The position numbers and the translations under genes are program-made. The notes under the pieces were generated by a model. That model made no database searches. It was not told where the DNA came from and saw nothing but the letters and a program-made list of their open reading frames with translations. Of a stretch of DNA of 64,000 nucleotides, positions 1 to 9,492 are shown in pieces. The first letter of the stretch is position 1. Each line of letters starts with the position of its first letter. The DNA is taken from contig CADBFP010000004.1 in the NCBI GenBank assembly GCA_902793995.1, forward strand, positions 40,461-104,460, written 5' to 3'. The stretch comes from an uncultured Lachnospiraceae bacterium (GTDB taxonomy: Bacteria > Bacillota > Clostridia > Lachnospirales > Lachnospiraceae).

Positions 1-424
1 CCCGGTCCAGATTGCGCCCGGCCGCTTCAAATCCGTCCGGCCAGGTGGAAAAAGCAATGGCGGGCCAGCCGCAGTAGGCTGCTTCAAAAATGGCGGCGCA
101 GGTGCCGGAATAGGCGATATCCGCCCCCATATTGAAACCCCGGTTGATGCCGGAAAGCACCAGATCATAATCTTCCTTCAGCACCTTTTGAGCTACCCGC
201 ACGCAGTCCGCCGGGGTGGAATCCACGCTGAGGGCTTTAACCCCCGGCAGAAAGCCTTGGGGCACCACGCTGAAGGCGGCATGAATATTGATACTGTGGC
301 TTTTGGCGCTTTGCTGGGTTTTGGGGGCCACAACGGTGACATCCCCCAGTTTTTTGGCCCAGCGGGCCAGCACCTTAATGCCTTCCGCTTCGATGCCGTC
401 GTCGTTTACCACTAAGATTTTCAT
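1..424 (-). CDS. surE: 5'/3'-nucleotidase SurE (partial, C-terminus outside window)
   Basis: The first 141 codons are visible; the gene runs off the left edge. The product starts MKILVVNDDGIEAEG, which is the SurE start with the two metal-binding aspartates of the NDDG motif. Further on it has SGINRGFNMGADIAYSGT, the family's second metal/substrate motif. SurE is a cytosolic metal-dependent nucleoside monophosphate phosphatase of about 250 residues. Its ATG (422-424) overlaps the TGA of the upstream DHH gene as ATGA, so the two are probably translationally coupled in one nucleotide-turnover operon. The family call is certain; only the C-terminal half is unseen. Confidence 0.95.
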   Translation of the reverse strand, partial: MKILVVNDDGIEAEGIKVLARWAKKLGDVTVVAPKTQQSAKSHSINIHAAFSVVPQGFLPGVKALSVDSTPADCVRVAQKVLKEDYDLVLSGINRGFNMGADIAYSGTCAAIFEAAYCGWPAIAFSTWPDGFEAAGRNLDR

Positions 425-1404
425 AGCCATCCCTCATGTGTGGCTTTGTATTCTCCCAGCTGAGCGTCCGCCTCCGCCACCATTTTCAGGGCTTCCTCCC
501 AGCTGTGGACCGTAGCGCCGCTGGCCCGGTCGTGGCCGCCGCCTCCGTAACGGGCTGCCAGAGGCTGCACCTCGGTAAAACGGGAGCGGAGCCGCACCCG
601 GATGGAGCCGTCTCCATTGTCGATAAAGGCCAGCCAGATGAGGCAGCCCTTGATGGAATCCATCAGGCCGATGGTATTGGAAGCGGCCTCCCGGCTTAAG
701 CCGAAACGTTCCTGCATCTCCCGGGTGACAAACAAATAGGCCACCCCGTTTTCCGTGCGCTCCATATGTTCGTAAACATAGGCCTCGTATTTGAAGAATT
801 CGTAATCCTCCATATACAGCCGGGCAAATAGGCTTTCCGTATCAATGCCCTGATCCAGCAGCACCGCCGCCAGCCGCAGGGTATCCCCCGTGACAGAGGG
901 GAAGCGGAAACGGCCGGAATCCGTCACCATGCCGGTGTAAAGGGCGGTGGCGGCCTCGGGGGTGAGAATCAATTCGTCCTTAAAGCTCACATAAAAATCC
1001 ACAATCATTTCGCAGATTGAAGAGCGTCCCTCTTCGATCCAGCAGATGTCTCCGTAGGGGAGATCGTTGGCCGGGTGATGATCGATTTTAATCACCTCCG
1101 CCGCCAGATGGATTTTCCCGTTGGCAATCCGGTCTTTTGTACCGGTATCCAGCACGATCACCAGAGCCCCTTCATAAAAGCTGTCCGGCGGGGTCTCATC
1201 CTCCGGTCCCAGAAAGGCCAGTTCCTCCGAGCGGTCTTCGCTGAGGAGGCGGATATCCTTTTCCGGAAAGCTGGCCCGGAGAATGCCCGCCAGGCCCCGG
1301 GTGGAACCCAGGGCATCCCCGTCGGGGCGCTGATGGCGGGTGATGATGATTTTATCGTAGCTTTTGATGGTGTTTAAAATATTCTTTTTGATGGCTTCAT
1401 TCAT
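421..1404 (-). CDS. DHH/DHHA1 phosphoesterase, NrnA-like (copy 1)
   Basis: The 327-aa product resembles bifunctional oligoribonuclease/pAp phosphatase NrnA, which degrades nano-RNA and 3'-phosphoadenosine 5'-phosphate. N-terminal DHH domain: RHQRPDGDALGS (about residues 23-34), VLDTG (about 85) and the name-giving DHH in IKIDHHPAND (about 106). C-terminal DHHA1 domain: GGGGHDRASGAT (about 288-299). Its start overlaps the end of the upstream paralogue by 8 nt and its stop overlaps surE, giving a tight three-gene operon. Cyclic-di-AMP/pApA hydrolase (GdpP/Pde2-like) activity is possible for this superfamily and cannot be excluded. No TM segment or GGDEF domain is present, so it is a soluble stand-alone enzyme. 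Confidence 0.88.
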   Translation of the reverse strand: MNEAIKKNILNTIKSYDKIIITRHQRPDGDALGSTRGLAGILRASFPEKDIRLLSEDRSEELAFLGPEDETPPDSFYEGALVIVLDTGTKDRIANGKIHLAAEVIKIDHHPANDLPYGDICWIEEGRSSICEMIVDFYVSFKDELILTPEAATALYTGMVTDSGRFRFPSVTGDTLRLAAVLLDQGIDTESLFARLYMEDYEFFKYEAYVYEHMERTENGVAYLFVTREMQERFGLSREAASNTIGLMDSIKGCLIWLAFIDNGDGSIRVRLRSRFTEVQPLAARYGGGGHDRASGATVHSWEEALKMVAEADAQLGEYKATHEGWL

Positions 1405-2350
1405 GATGCTGCTCCTTTAAGGCGTCCAAATCTTTTAACATGGCGTCCGCTTCTTCCCAGCTCTTCAGGGTGGCGCCGCAGGCCTTGGCATGGCCGCCGC
1501 CGCCGTATTTCACCGCAATGGGCTGGACCGTAAGATCCGAAGAGCGCAGCTCCGCATAAATGCCTGCCGGCGCCTCCGTGAAATTGGCCCAGATATCCAC
1601 CCCTTTCAGATCCGCCATGACCCCTACCATGCCCCGGGAAACCTCAAAGAGATCCATTTCCAGCTGCCGGATTTCCTCGGCGCTGTTTTTCAAATAGGCC
1701 ACGCCCCCGGGGGTAAACTGAATCTTTCCGGTGAAATAAGCCCGCTGCTTTACCTGCTCCAGGCTGTTGGCATAAAGATTCCGGTAAAGGCTGTTGGTAT
1801 CGATACCCTGCTCCAGCAGCGCTGCCGCCAGCCGGAGGGTCCGGGGGGTGGTGGCATCATAGCGGAAACGGCCGGAATCCGTCACCATCCCCATATAAAG
1901 AGGCAGGGCGGAGCGGGGGGATAGGGCCAGGCCGCAGCTTAAGGCAAAATCCGTCAGCAGGCCGCAGGTGCTTTCGAAGCTGCTGTCGGAAATATCCACC
2001 TGGGCGATGGTCTCCTGGAAGAGATGGTGGTCAAAGCGCAGGGTAGCCCCCGCCGTCCGCCAGCGTTCATCCGCTATAAGGGCGGGGCCGCCGCAATCTA
2101 AAATAATGCAAAGAGATTGAGGAAACAGGCTGTCCGGCACGTCTTCCGGCTGAGAATCCGGCAGGAAATCGAAGCGGGCGGCGCTGTCCCCCACGGTGAA
2201 AAACCGCTTTTCCGGGAAGTTGTCCCGCAGCAGTTCCTTCAGCCCCGTCTGGGCGCCGATGGCGTCTCCGTCCGGCATGGCGTGGCGCTGCAGTATAATG
2301 GAATCCCAGCTCCGGATCAGAGCCAGAGCCAGCTGGTATAAGCTGTGCAT
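1397..2350 (-). CDS. DHH/DHHA1 phosphoesterase, NrnA-like (copy 2)
   Basis: Second DHH-family enzyme of about 317 aa, clearly paralogous to the next gene. It has RHAMPDGDAIGA, LDCGG, a variant of the DHH motif (LRFDHHLFQ), TDSGRFRYDATTPRTLRLAA and GGGGHAKACGAT in the DHHA1 domain. I place the start at the ATG at 2350 (MHSLYQLALALI), which aligns with the N-terminus of copy 1; a longer reading from 2401 would begin inside the promoter. An AAAGGAG sits about 15 nt upstream, rather far. The duplicate may differ in substrate (nano-RNA, pAp or pApA); nothing here decides it. First gene of the leftward operon DHH2-DHH1-surE. Confidence 0.85.
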   Translation of the reverse strand: MHSLYQLALALIRSWDSIILQRHAMPDGDAIGAQTGLKELLRDNFPEKRFFTVGDSAARFDFLPDSQPEDVPDSLFPQSLCIILDCGGPALIADERWRTAGATLRFDHHLFQETIAQVDISDSSFESTCGLLTDFALSCGLALSPRSALPLYMGMVTDSGRFRYDATTPRTLRLAAALLEQGIDTNSLYRNLYANSLEQVKQRAYFTGKIQFTPGGVAYLKNSAEEIRQLEMDLFEVSRGMVGVMADLKGVDIWANFTEAPAGIYAELRSSDLTVQPIAVKYGGGGHAKACGATLKSWEEADAMLKDLDALKEQHHE

Positions 2351-2389
2351 CAGGATAAAATGGTGCTCCTTTAAGTTTTTAGCCCGTTT

Positions 2390-2398
2390 ATTATAGCA
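2390..2398 (-). promoter_or_regulatory. Extended -10 promoter of the DHH-DHH-surE operon
   Basis: On the minus strand this reads TGCTATAAT, a perfect extended -10 (TGnTATAAT). No good -35 hexamer lies 17 nt upstream, which is usual for extended -10 promoters. Transcription would start near 2383, about 33 nt before the chosen start codon of the second DHH gene. Confidence 0.6.
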
Positions 2399-2436
2399 CA
2401 AGCCGGCGGATTTGGGTAGGCAAAAGGATTAAATTA

Positions 2437-2445
2437 TGATACAAT
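2437..2445 (+). promoter_or_regulatory. Extended -10 promoter of the MacB-like ABC gene
   Basis: TGATACAAT is an extended -10 match on the plus strand, divergent from the leftward promoter at 2390-2398. The predicted start near 2452 leaves a leader of about 58 nt before the ATG at 2510. No convincing -35 box is seen. Confidence 0.5.
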
Positions 2446-2509
2446 ACATTGTTAAGTCCGGTCCGCAGTGCGGTTCGGTGCAGGCAACATCCGGAAAACG
2501 AGGTCTCTA

Positions 2510-5236
2510 ATGTTACAAATACAGAATATACTGAAGCAATACCGCAGCGGGGATGTTTTGACCCGGGCCCTGGACGGGGTCAATCTGAATCTGCGGGATA
2601 ACGAATTCGTGGCGGTCCTGGGTCCTTCCGGCTCCGGAAAAACCACCCTGCTGAATATCATCGGGGGGCTGGATCGTTATGATGACGGGGATATGATTAT
2701 AGGCGGCGTCTCCACCAAGCATTATAAGGACCGGGACTGGGATACCTACCGGAACCATACCATCGGCTTTGTGTTCCAAAGCTACAACCTGATCCCCCAC
2801 CAGAGCGTGCTGGCCAATGTGGAACTGGCTCTGACCATCGGAGGCATTTCCAAAGGGGAGCGGCGCCGCCGGGCCCAGACGGCCCTGGAGGCGGTGGGGC
2901 TGGGAGACCAGCTGAAAAAGAAACCCTCCCAGCTTTCCGGGGGCCAGATGCAGCGGGTAGCCATTGCCCGGGCCTTGGTGGGAGACCCGAAAATCCTGCT
3001 GGCGGACGAACCTACCGGCGCTCTGGATTCCGTTACCAGCGTCCAGGTGATGGAGCTGTTAAAGGAGGTGGCCAAGGATCGGCTGGTGGTGATGGTGACC
3101 CATAACCCGGAACTGGCGGAGCGCTATGCCACCCGGATTGTGAACCTGAAGGACGGCCGGGTGGTGGGGGACTCCCATCCCTATGAAGCGAAGGAAGCAC
3201 CGGTTCTGCCGGAGAAGGCCCCCCGGCAGAAGAAGGCATCCATGAGCTGGCTCACATCCCTGTCCTTATCCTTCAGCAACCTCAGAACCAAACTGGGCCG
3301 CACCCTGCTGACGGCCTTTGCCGGCTCCATCGGCATTATCGGAATCGCTTTGATTTTGTCCCTCTCCACCGGGGCGGACCAGTATATCCAGGACATCCAG
3401 CGGAATACCATGACCTCCTATCCCATCATGATAGAAGAGCAGACCCTGGACCTTTCTTCCTGGGTGGATATTGCCCAGAATCAGCAGAACCGCCGGCTGA
3501 ACGGGCCGGAGCATCCCCTGGACGGGATTTATTCCGACAACACCTGGCTGGATATGCGCGCCAATATGCAGGGCAGCATCACGGAAAACAACCTGACCCG
3601 CTTTAAGGAATACCTGAATGACCCCGCCTCGCCCATCCATGCCCATCTGGGCAGCAACGGCGTGGTGTACAGCTACAACACGGCCTTTAATGTGTATGTC
3701 AAAGACCCTGCCGGGGAAGTGATCAACACTGACGATTTATCCATGCGGCGCACCAATCCCTTCTTCAGCGGCATGAGCATGGGCCGGGGCTCCGACCTCA
3801 CCGGGGATACCTCCCACAGCTTTTTCGGCGAGATGCTGCCGGATGCGGCCACCGGGCTGGTGAATGAAACCGTGAAGAAGAATTACGAGCTGCTGCTGGG
3901 AAATTGGCCAGCGGCTTACGACGAAGTGGTGCTGATCATCAATAAGGACAACGAAATTTCCCTCCGGACCCTTTATGCCCTGGGCTATCTGCCGGCGGAG
4001 GAGTACCGCAGCATCATGGAAAAGCTGGACAAGGGAGAAAAGGTGGAGGCGCCTCAGACCCGCCTCAGTTATGAGGATATGATGAAGCAGCCTCTGACCC
4101 TGGTGCCGGCAGCGGATCTGTACGAGGAGCAGGCAGACGGCATCTGGCATTTCATCGGCCGGGACCAGCTGGCGGTGGAGGGGGCCCTAAGCCGGGGGAT
4201 TTCCCTGAAAATCACCGGTATTATCCGGGGCAATGACGACGGCATGGCGGCTCTTTTGCAAAATACCATCGGCTATACCAAGCTGCTGACGGATCATTTG
4301 GTGAAGCGGGCGGAGGAGGCTCCCATTATCAAGGCCCAGCAGGCCTCTCCCGGTATCAATGTGCTGAGCGGCCTTTCCTTTGCTCCGTCGGATGACGCCG
4401 CCAAAGCGGAGGATGTCAAGGCCTACCTTAAAGCCTTAAGCCTTTCGGAAAAAGCCCTCTTTTATATGAACCTGCTGCGGAGCAGCGGAGCGGACGAGGC
4501 GACCCTGGCTCAGCTGCAGACCCTGGGAGAGGCGGGGATGGCCGCCGCCCTGGAGCAGGCCTTAGAGACCAGCATCCCCCAGGAAACCCTGGTGATGCTG
4601 TACGATACCTTAATTCCCGCCGGCAGTCTGGAGGACAATCTGAAGGCCTTCGGCCTCATCAGCCTGGACGCTCCCAGCCGCATCAATCTGTACTGCGACT
4701 CCTTTGAAGCCAAGGAGCAGGTGGCGGATGATATTGCCCGCTACAATGAAAGCGTCAAGGAAGAGGACAGAATTACCTATACGGATTATGTGGGGCTTTT
4801 GATGAGCTCCATCACCCAGATCATTGATGTGATTTCCGTGGTGCTCATTGCCTTCGTGGCCGTGAGCCTGGTGGTGAGCTCTATTATGATCGGGATTATC
4901 ACCTATATCTCCGTGCTGGAGCGGACCAAGGAAATCGGCGTGCTCCGCTCTTTAGGGGCCTCCAAACGGAATATTGCGGAGGTCTTTAATGCGGAGACCC
5001 TGATTATCGGCTTTATCAGCGGGGTGATGGGGATTTTGATCGCCCAGCTGATCCTGATTCCCGGAAACAGCATTATTTATCATTTGACCAAGGACGAAAA
5101 TGTCCGGGCCTTTGTCCGGCCTCACCACGCCCTGATTCTGATCGGTCTCAGCACCCTGCTGACTTTGATCGGCGGGCTGATTCCTTCGAAGAAGGCGGCG
5201 GGCCGGGATCCGGTGGTGGCCCTGCGGACGGAGTAA
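2510..5236 (+). CDS. ABC transporter ATPase-permease fusion, MacB/FtsX type
   Basis: A 908-aa fusion. Residues 1-225 are an ABC ATPase of the LolD/MacB class: Walker [10 protein letters not shown] (38-46), signature LSGGQMQ (142-148), Walker B ILLADEP, and H-loop MVTHNP. One TM helix lies at about 268-286. A large extracytoplasmic domain of about 490 residues follows, then an FtsX domain with three TM segments; the coupling motif [15 protein letters not shown] marks the first loop. I chose the ATG at 2510 because GAGG lies 6 nt upstream and the ATPase domain starts there. In Gram-positives such proteins act in peptide export, bacitracin/antimicrobial sensing or lipoprotein handling by mechanotransmission; the substrate is unknown. 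It is followed 5 nt later by a lipoprotein gene, which may be its partner. Confidence 0.85.
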   Translation: MLQIQNILKQYRSGDVLTRALDGVNLNLRDNEFVAVLGPSGSGKTTLLNIIGGLDRYDDGDMIIGGVSTKHYKDRDWDTYRNHTIGFVFQSYNLIPHQSVLANVELALTIGGISKGERRRRAQTALEAVGLGDQLKKKPSQLSGGQMQRVAIARALVGDPKILLADEPTGALDSVTSVQVMELLKEVAKDRLVVMVTHNPELAERYATRIVNLKDGRVVGDSHPYEAKEAPVLPEKAPRQKKASMSWLTSLSLSFSNLRTKLGRTLLTAFAGSIGIIGIALILSLSTGADQYIQDIQRNTMTSYPIMIEEQTLDLSSWVDIAQNQQNRRLNGPEHPLDGIYSDNTWLDMRANMQGSITENNLTRFKEYLNDPASPIHAHLGSNGVVYSYNTAFNVYVKDPAGEVINTDDLSMRRTNPFFSGMSMGRGSDLTGDTSHSFFGEMLPDAATGLVNETVKKNYELLLGNWPAAYDEVVLIINKDNEISLRTLYALGYLPAEEYRSIMEKLDKGEKVEAPQTRLSYEDMMKQPLTLVPAADLYEEQADGIWHFIGRDQLAVEGALSRGISLKITGIIRGNDDGMAALLQNTIGYTKLLTDHLVKRAEEAPIIKAQQASPGINVLSGLSFAPSDDAAKAEDVKAYLKALSLSEKALFYMNLLRSSGADEATLAQLQTLGEAGMAAALEQALETSIPQETLVMLYDTLIPAGSLEDNLKAFGLISLDAPSRINLYCDSFEAKEQVADDIARYNESVKEEDRITYTDYVGLLMSSITQIIDVISVVLIAFVAVSLVVSSIMIGIITYISVLERTKEIGVLRSLGASKRNIAEVFNAETLIIGFISGVMGILIAQLILIPGNSIIYHLTKDENVRAFVRPHHALILIGLSTLLTLIGGLIPSKKAAGRDPVVALRTE

Positions 5237-5241
5237 AAGGA

Positions 5242-6516
5242 ATGAAGCGAAAAGGGACAGGCTTTTTAATAGCTTTGATATGGCTGCTGGCGGGCCTTAC
5301 CGCCTGCCGGCAGGGAGAAAGCGGCACCCTGCCGCTGCTGACAAGCGTTACGGGGGATGCCCTGCCTTCCCAGTCGGAAACGGCGCCGCCCCAAACGGCG
5401 CCACCCCAAACCCCGGCGGCGGAAACCGTGGCAAGTGCCGAAACGCCGGCGGCGGCCGAAACGGAGACAGTGGCGGAGACTCTGCCGGAAACAGAGGAAA
5501 CAAGTTCGATCCTTCAAACGGAAAAAAGCAGCCGCGTTCCGGCCGCTACCCGGGGCACTCAAGTCCCTCCGTCCACGGACTGCAACACGGAGGAGATTCC
5601 TGTCACAGAGGCTCCGCCGGAGGGTCCGGATTATACCCGGGAGGAAAACTGGGCATATCTGGGGACGGAAGAGGACAAGCCGGTGGATGTGTTCTTCGTG
5701 GCGCCGACGGTGATTGATGACGGCGTTTATCTGCGGACGGAGGAGGGGATTCAGCGGAAGAAAATGATGCTGTCCCTGAACAACCACCGGGGCATTTACG
5801 CAGAGCAGGGAGCCTTTTATGCGCCTTACTACCGGCAAATGGCTGCGGAAGTCTATACCTGGGCCCCGGAAGAACAGAAACCCTGGCGGGACCAGGCTTT
5901 CCAGGATGTAGCCGCCGCTTTTCGGGCCTACCTGGATTTGTATAACGCAGGCCGCCCCTTTATTCTGGCGGGCTTTTCCCAGGGCGGTGAGCTGATTATC
6001 CGGCTGATGATAGAGTTTTTCGACCCGGACACAGAAGAGGGCCTGGCCCTTTTGGACCGCCTGGTGGCGGTGTATGCCATCGGCGCCGCTTTGCCGGAAA
6101 GTACGGTGGCGGCCTACCCCTGGCTTAGGCCTGCGGACAGCGCCTGGGACACGGGGGTCATCATCAGCTTCGATTGCGAGGCGCCGGGGGTGACGGGGAC
6201 GGTGCTGCTGCCGGCGGGGAGCCGCTCCCTCAGCATCAATCCCTTAAGCTGGAGCCGGGACGGGGACTATGCGGACAAAAGCCTGAATCTGGGGGCTTAT
6301 TTCCCCGGGATTGATACGGAAGTACCACAGTTTTGCGGCTGTTATATTGAGCCGGAGCGGGGCGCCCTGGTGGTGCCGGGCATCAATCCGGAACATTTTC
6401 CCGTGGATGAGGATGTGCTGCCGCCGGGGAACCTCCATGAGTACGATTATCAGTTTTTTTACCGGAATCTCCAGGACAATGTAAGACAGCGCGTGGAGGC
6501 CTTTTTCCGGCCTTAA
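5242..6516 (+). CDS. DUF3089 lipoprotein, alpha/beta-hydrolase-like
   Basis: A 424-aa exported lipoprotein: basic start MKRKGTG, hydrophobic core, lipobox LTAC with Cys at about residue 22. Residues about 30-120 are a Thr/Pro/Ala/Glu-rich linker that spans the cell wall. The globular part starts at about 135 with DVFFVAPTVIDDGV and contains GFSQGG, a nucleophile-elbow GxSxG, matching DUF3089, a family of alpha/beta hydrolase fold proteins of unknown substrate. A plausible esterase, lipase or acyltransferase. Placed 5 nt after the ABC fusion and 13 nt before the glycosyltransferase, so probably one envelope-related operon. Confidence 0.75.
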   Translation: MKRKGTGFLIALIWLLAGLTACRQGESGTLPLLTSVTGDALPSQSETAPPQTAPPQTPAAETVASAETPAAAETETVAETLPETEETSSILQTEKSSRVPAATRGTQVPPSTDCNTEEIPVTEAPPEGPDYTREENWAYLGTEEDKPVDVFFVAPTVIDDGVYLRTEEGIQRKKMMLSLNNHRGIYAEQGAFYAPYYRQMAAEVYTWAPEEQKPWRDQAFQDVAAAFRAYLDLYNAGRPFILAGFSQGGELIIRLMIEFFDPDTEEGLALLDRLVAVYAIGAALPESTVAAYPWLRPADSAWDTGVIISFDCEAPGVTGTVLLPAGSRSLSINPLSWSRDGDYADKSLNLGAYFPGIDTEVPQFCGCYIEPERGALVVPGINPEHFPVDEDVLPPGNLHEYDYQFFYRNLQDNVRQRVEAFFRP

Positions 6517-6529
6517 AAAGGAGACGAGA

Positions 6530-7654
6530 ATGATTATCGGTCAGTTTTCGGAATCCTATCCCCCCACCATAGACGGGGTAGGAGGGGTGGTTCACAATTA
6601 TTGCAAGGAGCTTAGCCGACGAGGGCATGAATGCGTCCATGTGGCGCCGGAAAACAAGGCGGCCGAGGCCACGCCGGAGTACGAACTTATGCTGTACAGG
6701 AGCGTGAAGCTCTCTCCCAAAATGCCTTACCGCTATGGGTTTCCCCAGGTGATGCCGGCCTTCAGAAAGGCAGCCATGGCCCGCTCCTTTGAGATTCTTC
6801 ATGTCCATACCCCTTTTCTGGCGGGACGCTTTGCCCGGGAGATTGCCCGTAAACAGGGGATCCCCCTGGTAGCGACGTTTCACAGCAAATACTACGACGA
6901 TATCTACCGGGCCACCCATTCGAAGGGCCTTTCCCGCTGGGTGGTGGATGAGATCGTGAAGTTTTACGAATCCTGCGACGAGGTTTGGACCGTGAATGAG
7001 CGCACGGCCCTGGTGCTGAAGGAGTATGGCTACAAGGGTCCCATTGTGGTGATGCAAAACGGAGTGGACCTCTCGGAAGGCGAGATGGAGGGGGATATCC
7101 GGGATTTGGGATTAGAAGAGGATGTGCCGAAGCTTTTGTTTGTGGGGCAGCAGGATTTCAAGAAAGGCACCCGGCAACTTTTGGAAGCCTGCGGCATTCT
7201 GCACCGGGAAGGTATGCCTTTCCAGCTGGTGATGGTGGGAGAAGGCCAGGATCAGATTGCTCTGGCGAAGCAGGCAGGGGCCCTGGGCATCGGCGAGCAG
7301 GTGATTTTTACCGGCCGGATATCGGACCGGGGCCGCCTGATGTCTATTTACCGGGCCGCCCGGCTTTTCCTTTTCCCGTCGCTGTATGATACCTCCGGCC
7401 TGGTGGTGCGGGAGGCGGCCCTGGCCGGCACCCCTTCCCTGGTGGTGGAGGGCAGCTGTGCCGCAGAGGGCATGGAAGACGGGGTGAACGGCTATCTTTG
7501 CGACGGCACGCCCCAGGATATCGCCCGGAAAATCAAGGAAGCCCTGCCCACAGCGGAGGCGGTGGGGCAGAGGGCCCGCCAGACCATTCCCATTACCTGG
7601 GAGCTGATCGGAGGGCATATAGAAGAACGCTACAAAGCCCTGATACAATCGTGA
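6530..7654 (+). CDS. Glycosyltransferase family 4 (GT-B fold)
   Basis: The 374-aa product begins with IGQFSESYPPTIDGVGGVVHNYCKELSRRGHE, the acceptor-side glycine-rich start typical of GT4 enzymes such as glycolipid and diacylglycerol glucosyltransferases. The C-terminal half has the donor-binding region: LFVGQQDFKKG, then FPSLYDTSGLVVREAALAG with the E-x7-E type motif at about 285-293. It is cytosolic or membrane-associated and uses an NDP-sugar. It follows the DUF3089 lipoprotein in the same direction, consistent with a cell-envelope glycolipid role. Acceptor and sugar cannot be read from sequence. Confidence 0.85.
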   Translation: MIIGQFSESYPPTIDGVGGVVHNYCKELSRRGHECVHVAPENKAAEATPEYELMLYRSVKLSPKMPYRYGFPQVMPAFRKAAMARSFEILHVHTPFLAGRFAREIARKQGIPLVATFHSKYYDDIYRATHSKGLSRWVVDEIVKFYESCDEVWTVNERTALVLKEYGYKGPIVVMQNGVDLSEGEMEGDIRDLGLEEDVPKLLFVGQQDFKKGTRQLLEACGILHREGMPFQLVMVGEGQDQIALAKQAGALGIGEQVIFTGRISDRGRLMSIYRAARLFLFPSLYDTSGLVVREAALAGTPSLVVEGSCAAEGMEDGVNGYLCDGTPQDIARKIKEALPTAEAVGQRARQTIPITWELIGGHIEERYKALIQS

Positions 7655-7688
7655 GGGGTATATTTCAAACGGAAAGAAGGAAGATAAG

Positions 7689-8717
7689 ATGAAGAAGGTT
7701 CTGGGATGGCTATTGTGTTTCGTCCTGTTGACGGTGCTGCTGACTGCCTGCGGAGGCGGCGCAGATGGCCGGACCACCACGGAGGCCACGGCCCGGCCGG
7801 CGGAAAAAACCGCTCTGCGGCTGGGGCTTCTGGCCGGTCCCACCGGCATGGGAGGCGCCAGGCTGCTGCAGGAAGCGGCAGAGGGAAAAACGGTGAATGC
7901 GTATCAGCATACGATTTTCAATGCGCCGGACGAGGTGACGGCGAAGCTCATCAGCGGGGAACTGGATATAGCGGCGGTGCCCACCAATCTGGCGGCGGTG
8001 CTGTATAAAAAGACCCAGGGCGGGATTCAGCTTCTGGCCCTGAATACCTTAGGGGTGCTGCATCTGGTAAGAGCCGAGGGAGAAAGTATCACTTCCCTGG
8101 AGGATCTGAAGGGGAAGACCATTTACTCCTCCGGCCAGGCAGCGGTGCCGGAATATGTGCTGGATTATATTTTGGACAGCTACGGCTTAAAGGACCAGGT
8201 GACGGTAGTTTATGAAGCGGAGCATGATGCGGTGATTGCGGCCCTGGCTGCGGGAAAGGCCAAATGGGCGGTCCTGCCGGAACCCAAGGTGACGGCGGCT
8301 TTGAGCCAGGTTTCCGGGCTGGCCAAGGCCCTGGATTTGACGGAGGAATGGAACAAGGCGGTGGAAAAGCGGGGCGGTGAAAAGGCCGTGCTGTCCATGG
8401 GCTGCGTGGTGGTGCGGAAAGAGACGGCCCAGGCTCATCCCGAGGCGGTGGAGGCCTTCCTGAAGGAGTATCAGGCTTCTATCGAATATATGAAGGATCC
8501 CGCCAATCTGGATGCCGCCGCCGGTCTGTGCGAGCGCTTCGGCATCATTCCCAAGGCGCCGGTGGCAAAAAAGGCTTTGCCGGGGAGCAATCTCTGTTTT
8601 GTGGCCGGGGCTGAGATGAAGGCCCAGATCGCTCCTTTTTATCAAATTCTCTTTGACTATAACCCGGCTTCCGTAGGCGGCGCCCTGCCGGAGGACGCCT
8701 TCTATTATGGCAAATAA
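7689..8717 (+). CDS. ABC transporter substrate-binding lipoprotein, NitT/SsuA/ThiY-like
   Basis: A 342-aa lipoprotein: MKKVLGW start, hydrophobic core, lipobox LTAC with Cys at about 21 followed by GGG. The mature part has the NMT1/SsuA-like fold: ALRLGLLAGPTG, ELDIAAVPTNLAAVLYKK, SLEDLKGKTIYSSGQAAVPEYVL and AAGKAKWAVLPEP. This family captures sulfonates, nitrate, pyrimidine precursors or other small organic acids. It overlaps the permease gene by 11 nt. The operon ends with diaminopropionate ammonia-lyase, so an amino-acid-like substrate is an inference worth testing. Confidence 0.87.
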   Translation: MKKVLGWLLCFVLLTVLLTACGGGADGRTTTEATARPAEKTALRLGLLAGPTGMGGARLLQEAAEGKTVNAYQHTIFNAPDEVTAKLISGELDIAAVPTNLAAVLYKKTQGGIQLLALNTLGVLHLVRAEGESITSLEDLKGKTIYSSGQAAVPEYVLDYILDSYGLKDQVTVVYEAEHDAVIAALAAGKAKWAVLPEPKVTAALSQVSGLAKALDLTEEWNKAVEKRGGEKAVLSMGCVVVRKETAQAHPEAVEAFLKEYQASIEYMKDPANLDAAAGLCERFGIIPKAPVAKKALPGSNLCFVAGAEMKAQIAPFYQILFDYNPASVGGALPEDAFYYGK

Positions 8718-9492
8718 GGCCGGAAAAGGCAGAAAAATCGCGGCCGCCCTGGGGGTGGCCGTCTTTTGGTTATTGATTTGGCAGCTGCTGGCCCTGCTGG
8801 TGGGCCGGGAGGTGGTGCTTTCCCCGCCCCTGACGGTGTTCAAAACCCTGGGGGAAATGGTGCAGGAGGGGAGCTTTTGGCTGGCCCTGGGGGCCTCCCT
8901 GCTGCGGATTCTGGCAGGCTTTGCTTTGGGGGTACTTCTGGGGGCGGCTCTGGGGCTGCTCACTGCTTTTTGCCGGCCGCTGCGGGTGCTGTTTAGCCCT
9001 TTTATGAGTGTGGTGAAGGCCACCCCCGTGGCTTCCTTTATCATTCTGCTCTTGTTTTTCATGGGCAATCAATGGATCCCGGTGCTCATCGCCGCCTTGA
9101 TGGTGATGCCCATCATCTGGGCCGGGGTGATGAAGGGCATTGAAGAAACGGACCGGGGCCTGTTGGAAATGGGCCGGGTTTTTGAACTGGGCTGGGGCTG
9201 GCAGCTGCGGCATATTTACGGTCCTTCGGTAAAAGCCTTTTTCCGGCCCGCCGCCTTAACGGCCCTGGGTCTGTCCTGGAAAGCGGGGATTGCGGCAGAG
9301 GTGCTGGCGGCCCCGGAACATTCCCTGGGAGGCATGCTGTACCGGGCCAAGATTTATTTGGAAAATCCCCGGATGCTGGCTCTGACTCTCTGCGTGATTC
9401 TCATCAGCATGGGGCTGGAGCTTTTGTTAAAGAAACTGCTTCAGGGGAGCGGGGGGCAGGAGACAAGCCTTTCGTCAGGAGGCGCAAAATGA
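8707..9492 (+). CDS. ABC transporter permease, SsuC/TauC-like
   Basis: A 261-aa integral membrane protein with about six TM helices. The BPD_transp_1 coupling region is near residues 160-200 (EMGRVFELGWGWQLRHIYGPSVKAFFRPAALTALGLSWKAGIAAEVL), where the EAA-like loop contacts the ATPase. Its ATG overlaps the 3' end of the binding-protein gene by 11 nt and its stop overlaps the ATPase start as ATGA, so the three transporter genes are translationally coupled. Confidence 0.88.
   Translation: MANKAGKGRKIAAALGVAVFWLLIWQLLALLVGREVVLSPPLTVFKTLGEMVQEGSFWLALGASLLRILAGFALGVLLGAALGLLTAFCRPLRVLFSPFMSVVKATPVASFIILLLFFMGNQWIPVLIAALMVMPIIWAGVMKGIEETDRGLLEMGRVFELGWGWQLRHIYGPSVKAFFRPAALTALGLSWKAGIAAEVLAAPEHSLGGMLYRAKIYLENPRMLALTLCVILISMGLELLLKKLLQGSGGQETSLSSGGAK

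Noticed and set aside
2398-2510. Start of the MacB-like protein at 2468 and of the second DHH protein at 2401
   Set aside because: Both earlier starts lie within or before predicted promoters and add residues without family similarity; the ATGs at 2510 and 2350 fit domain starts.
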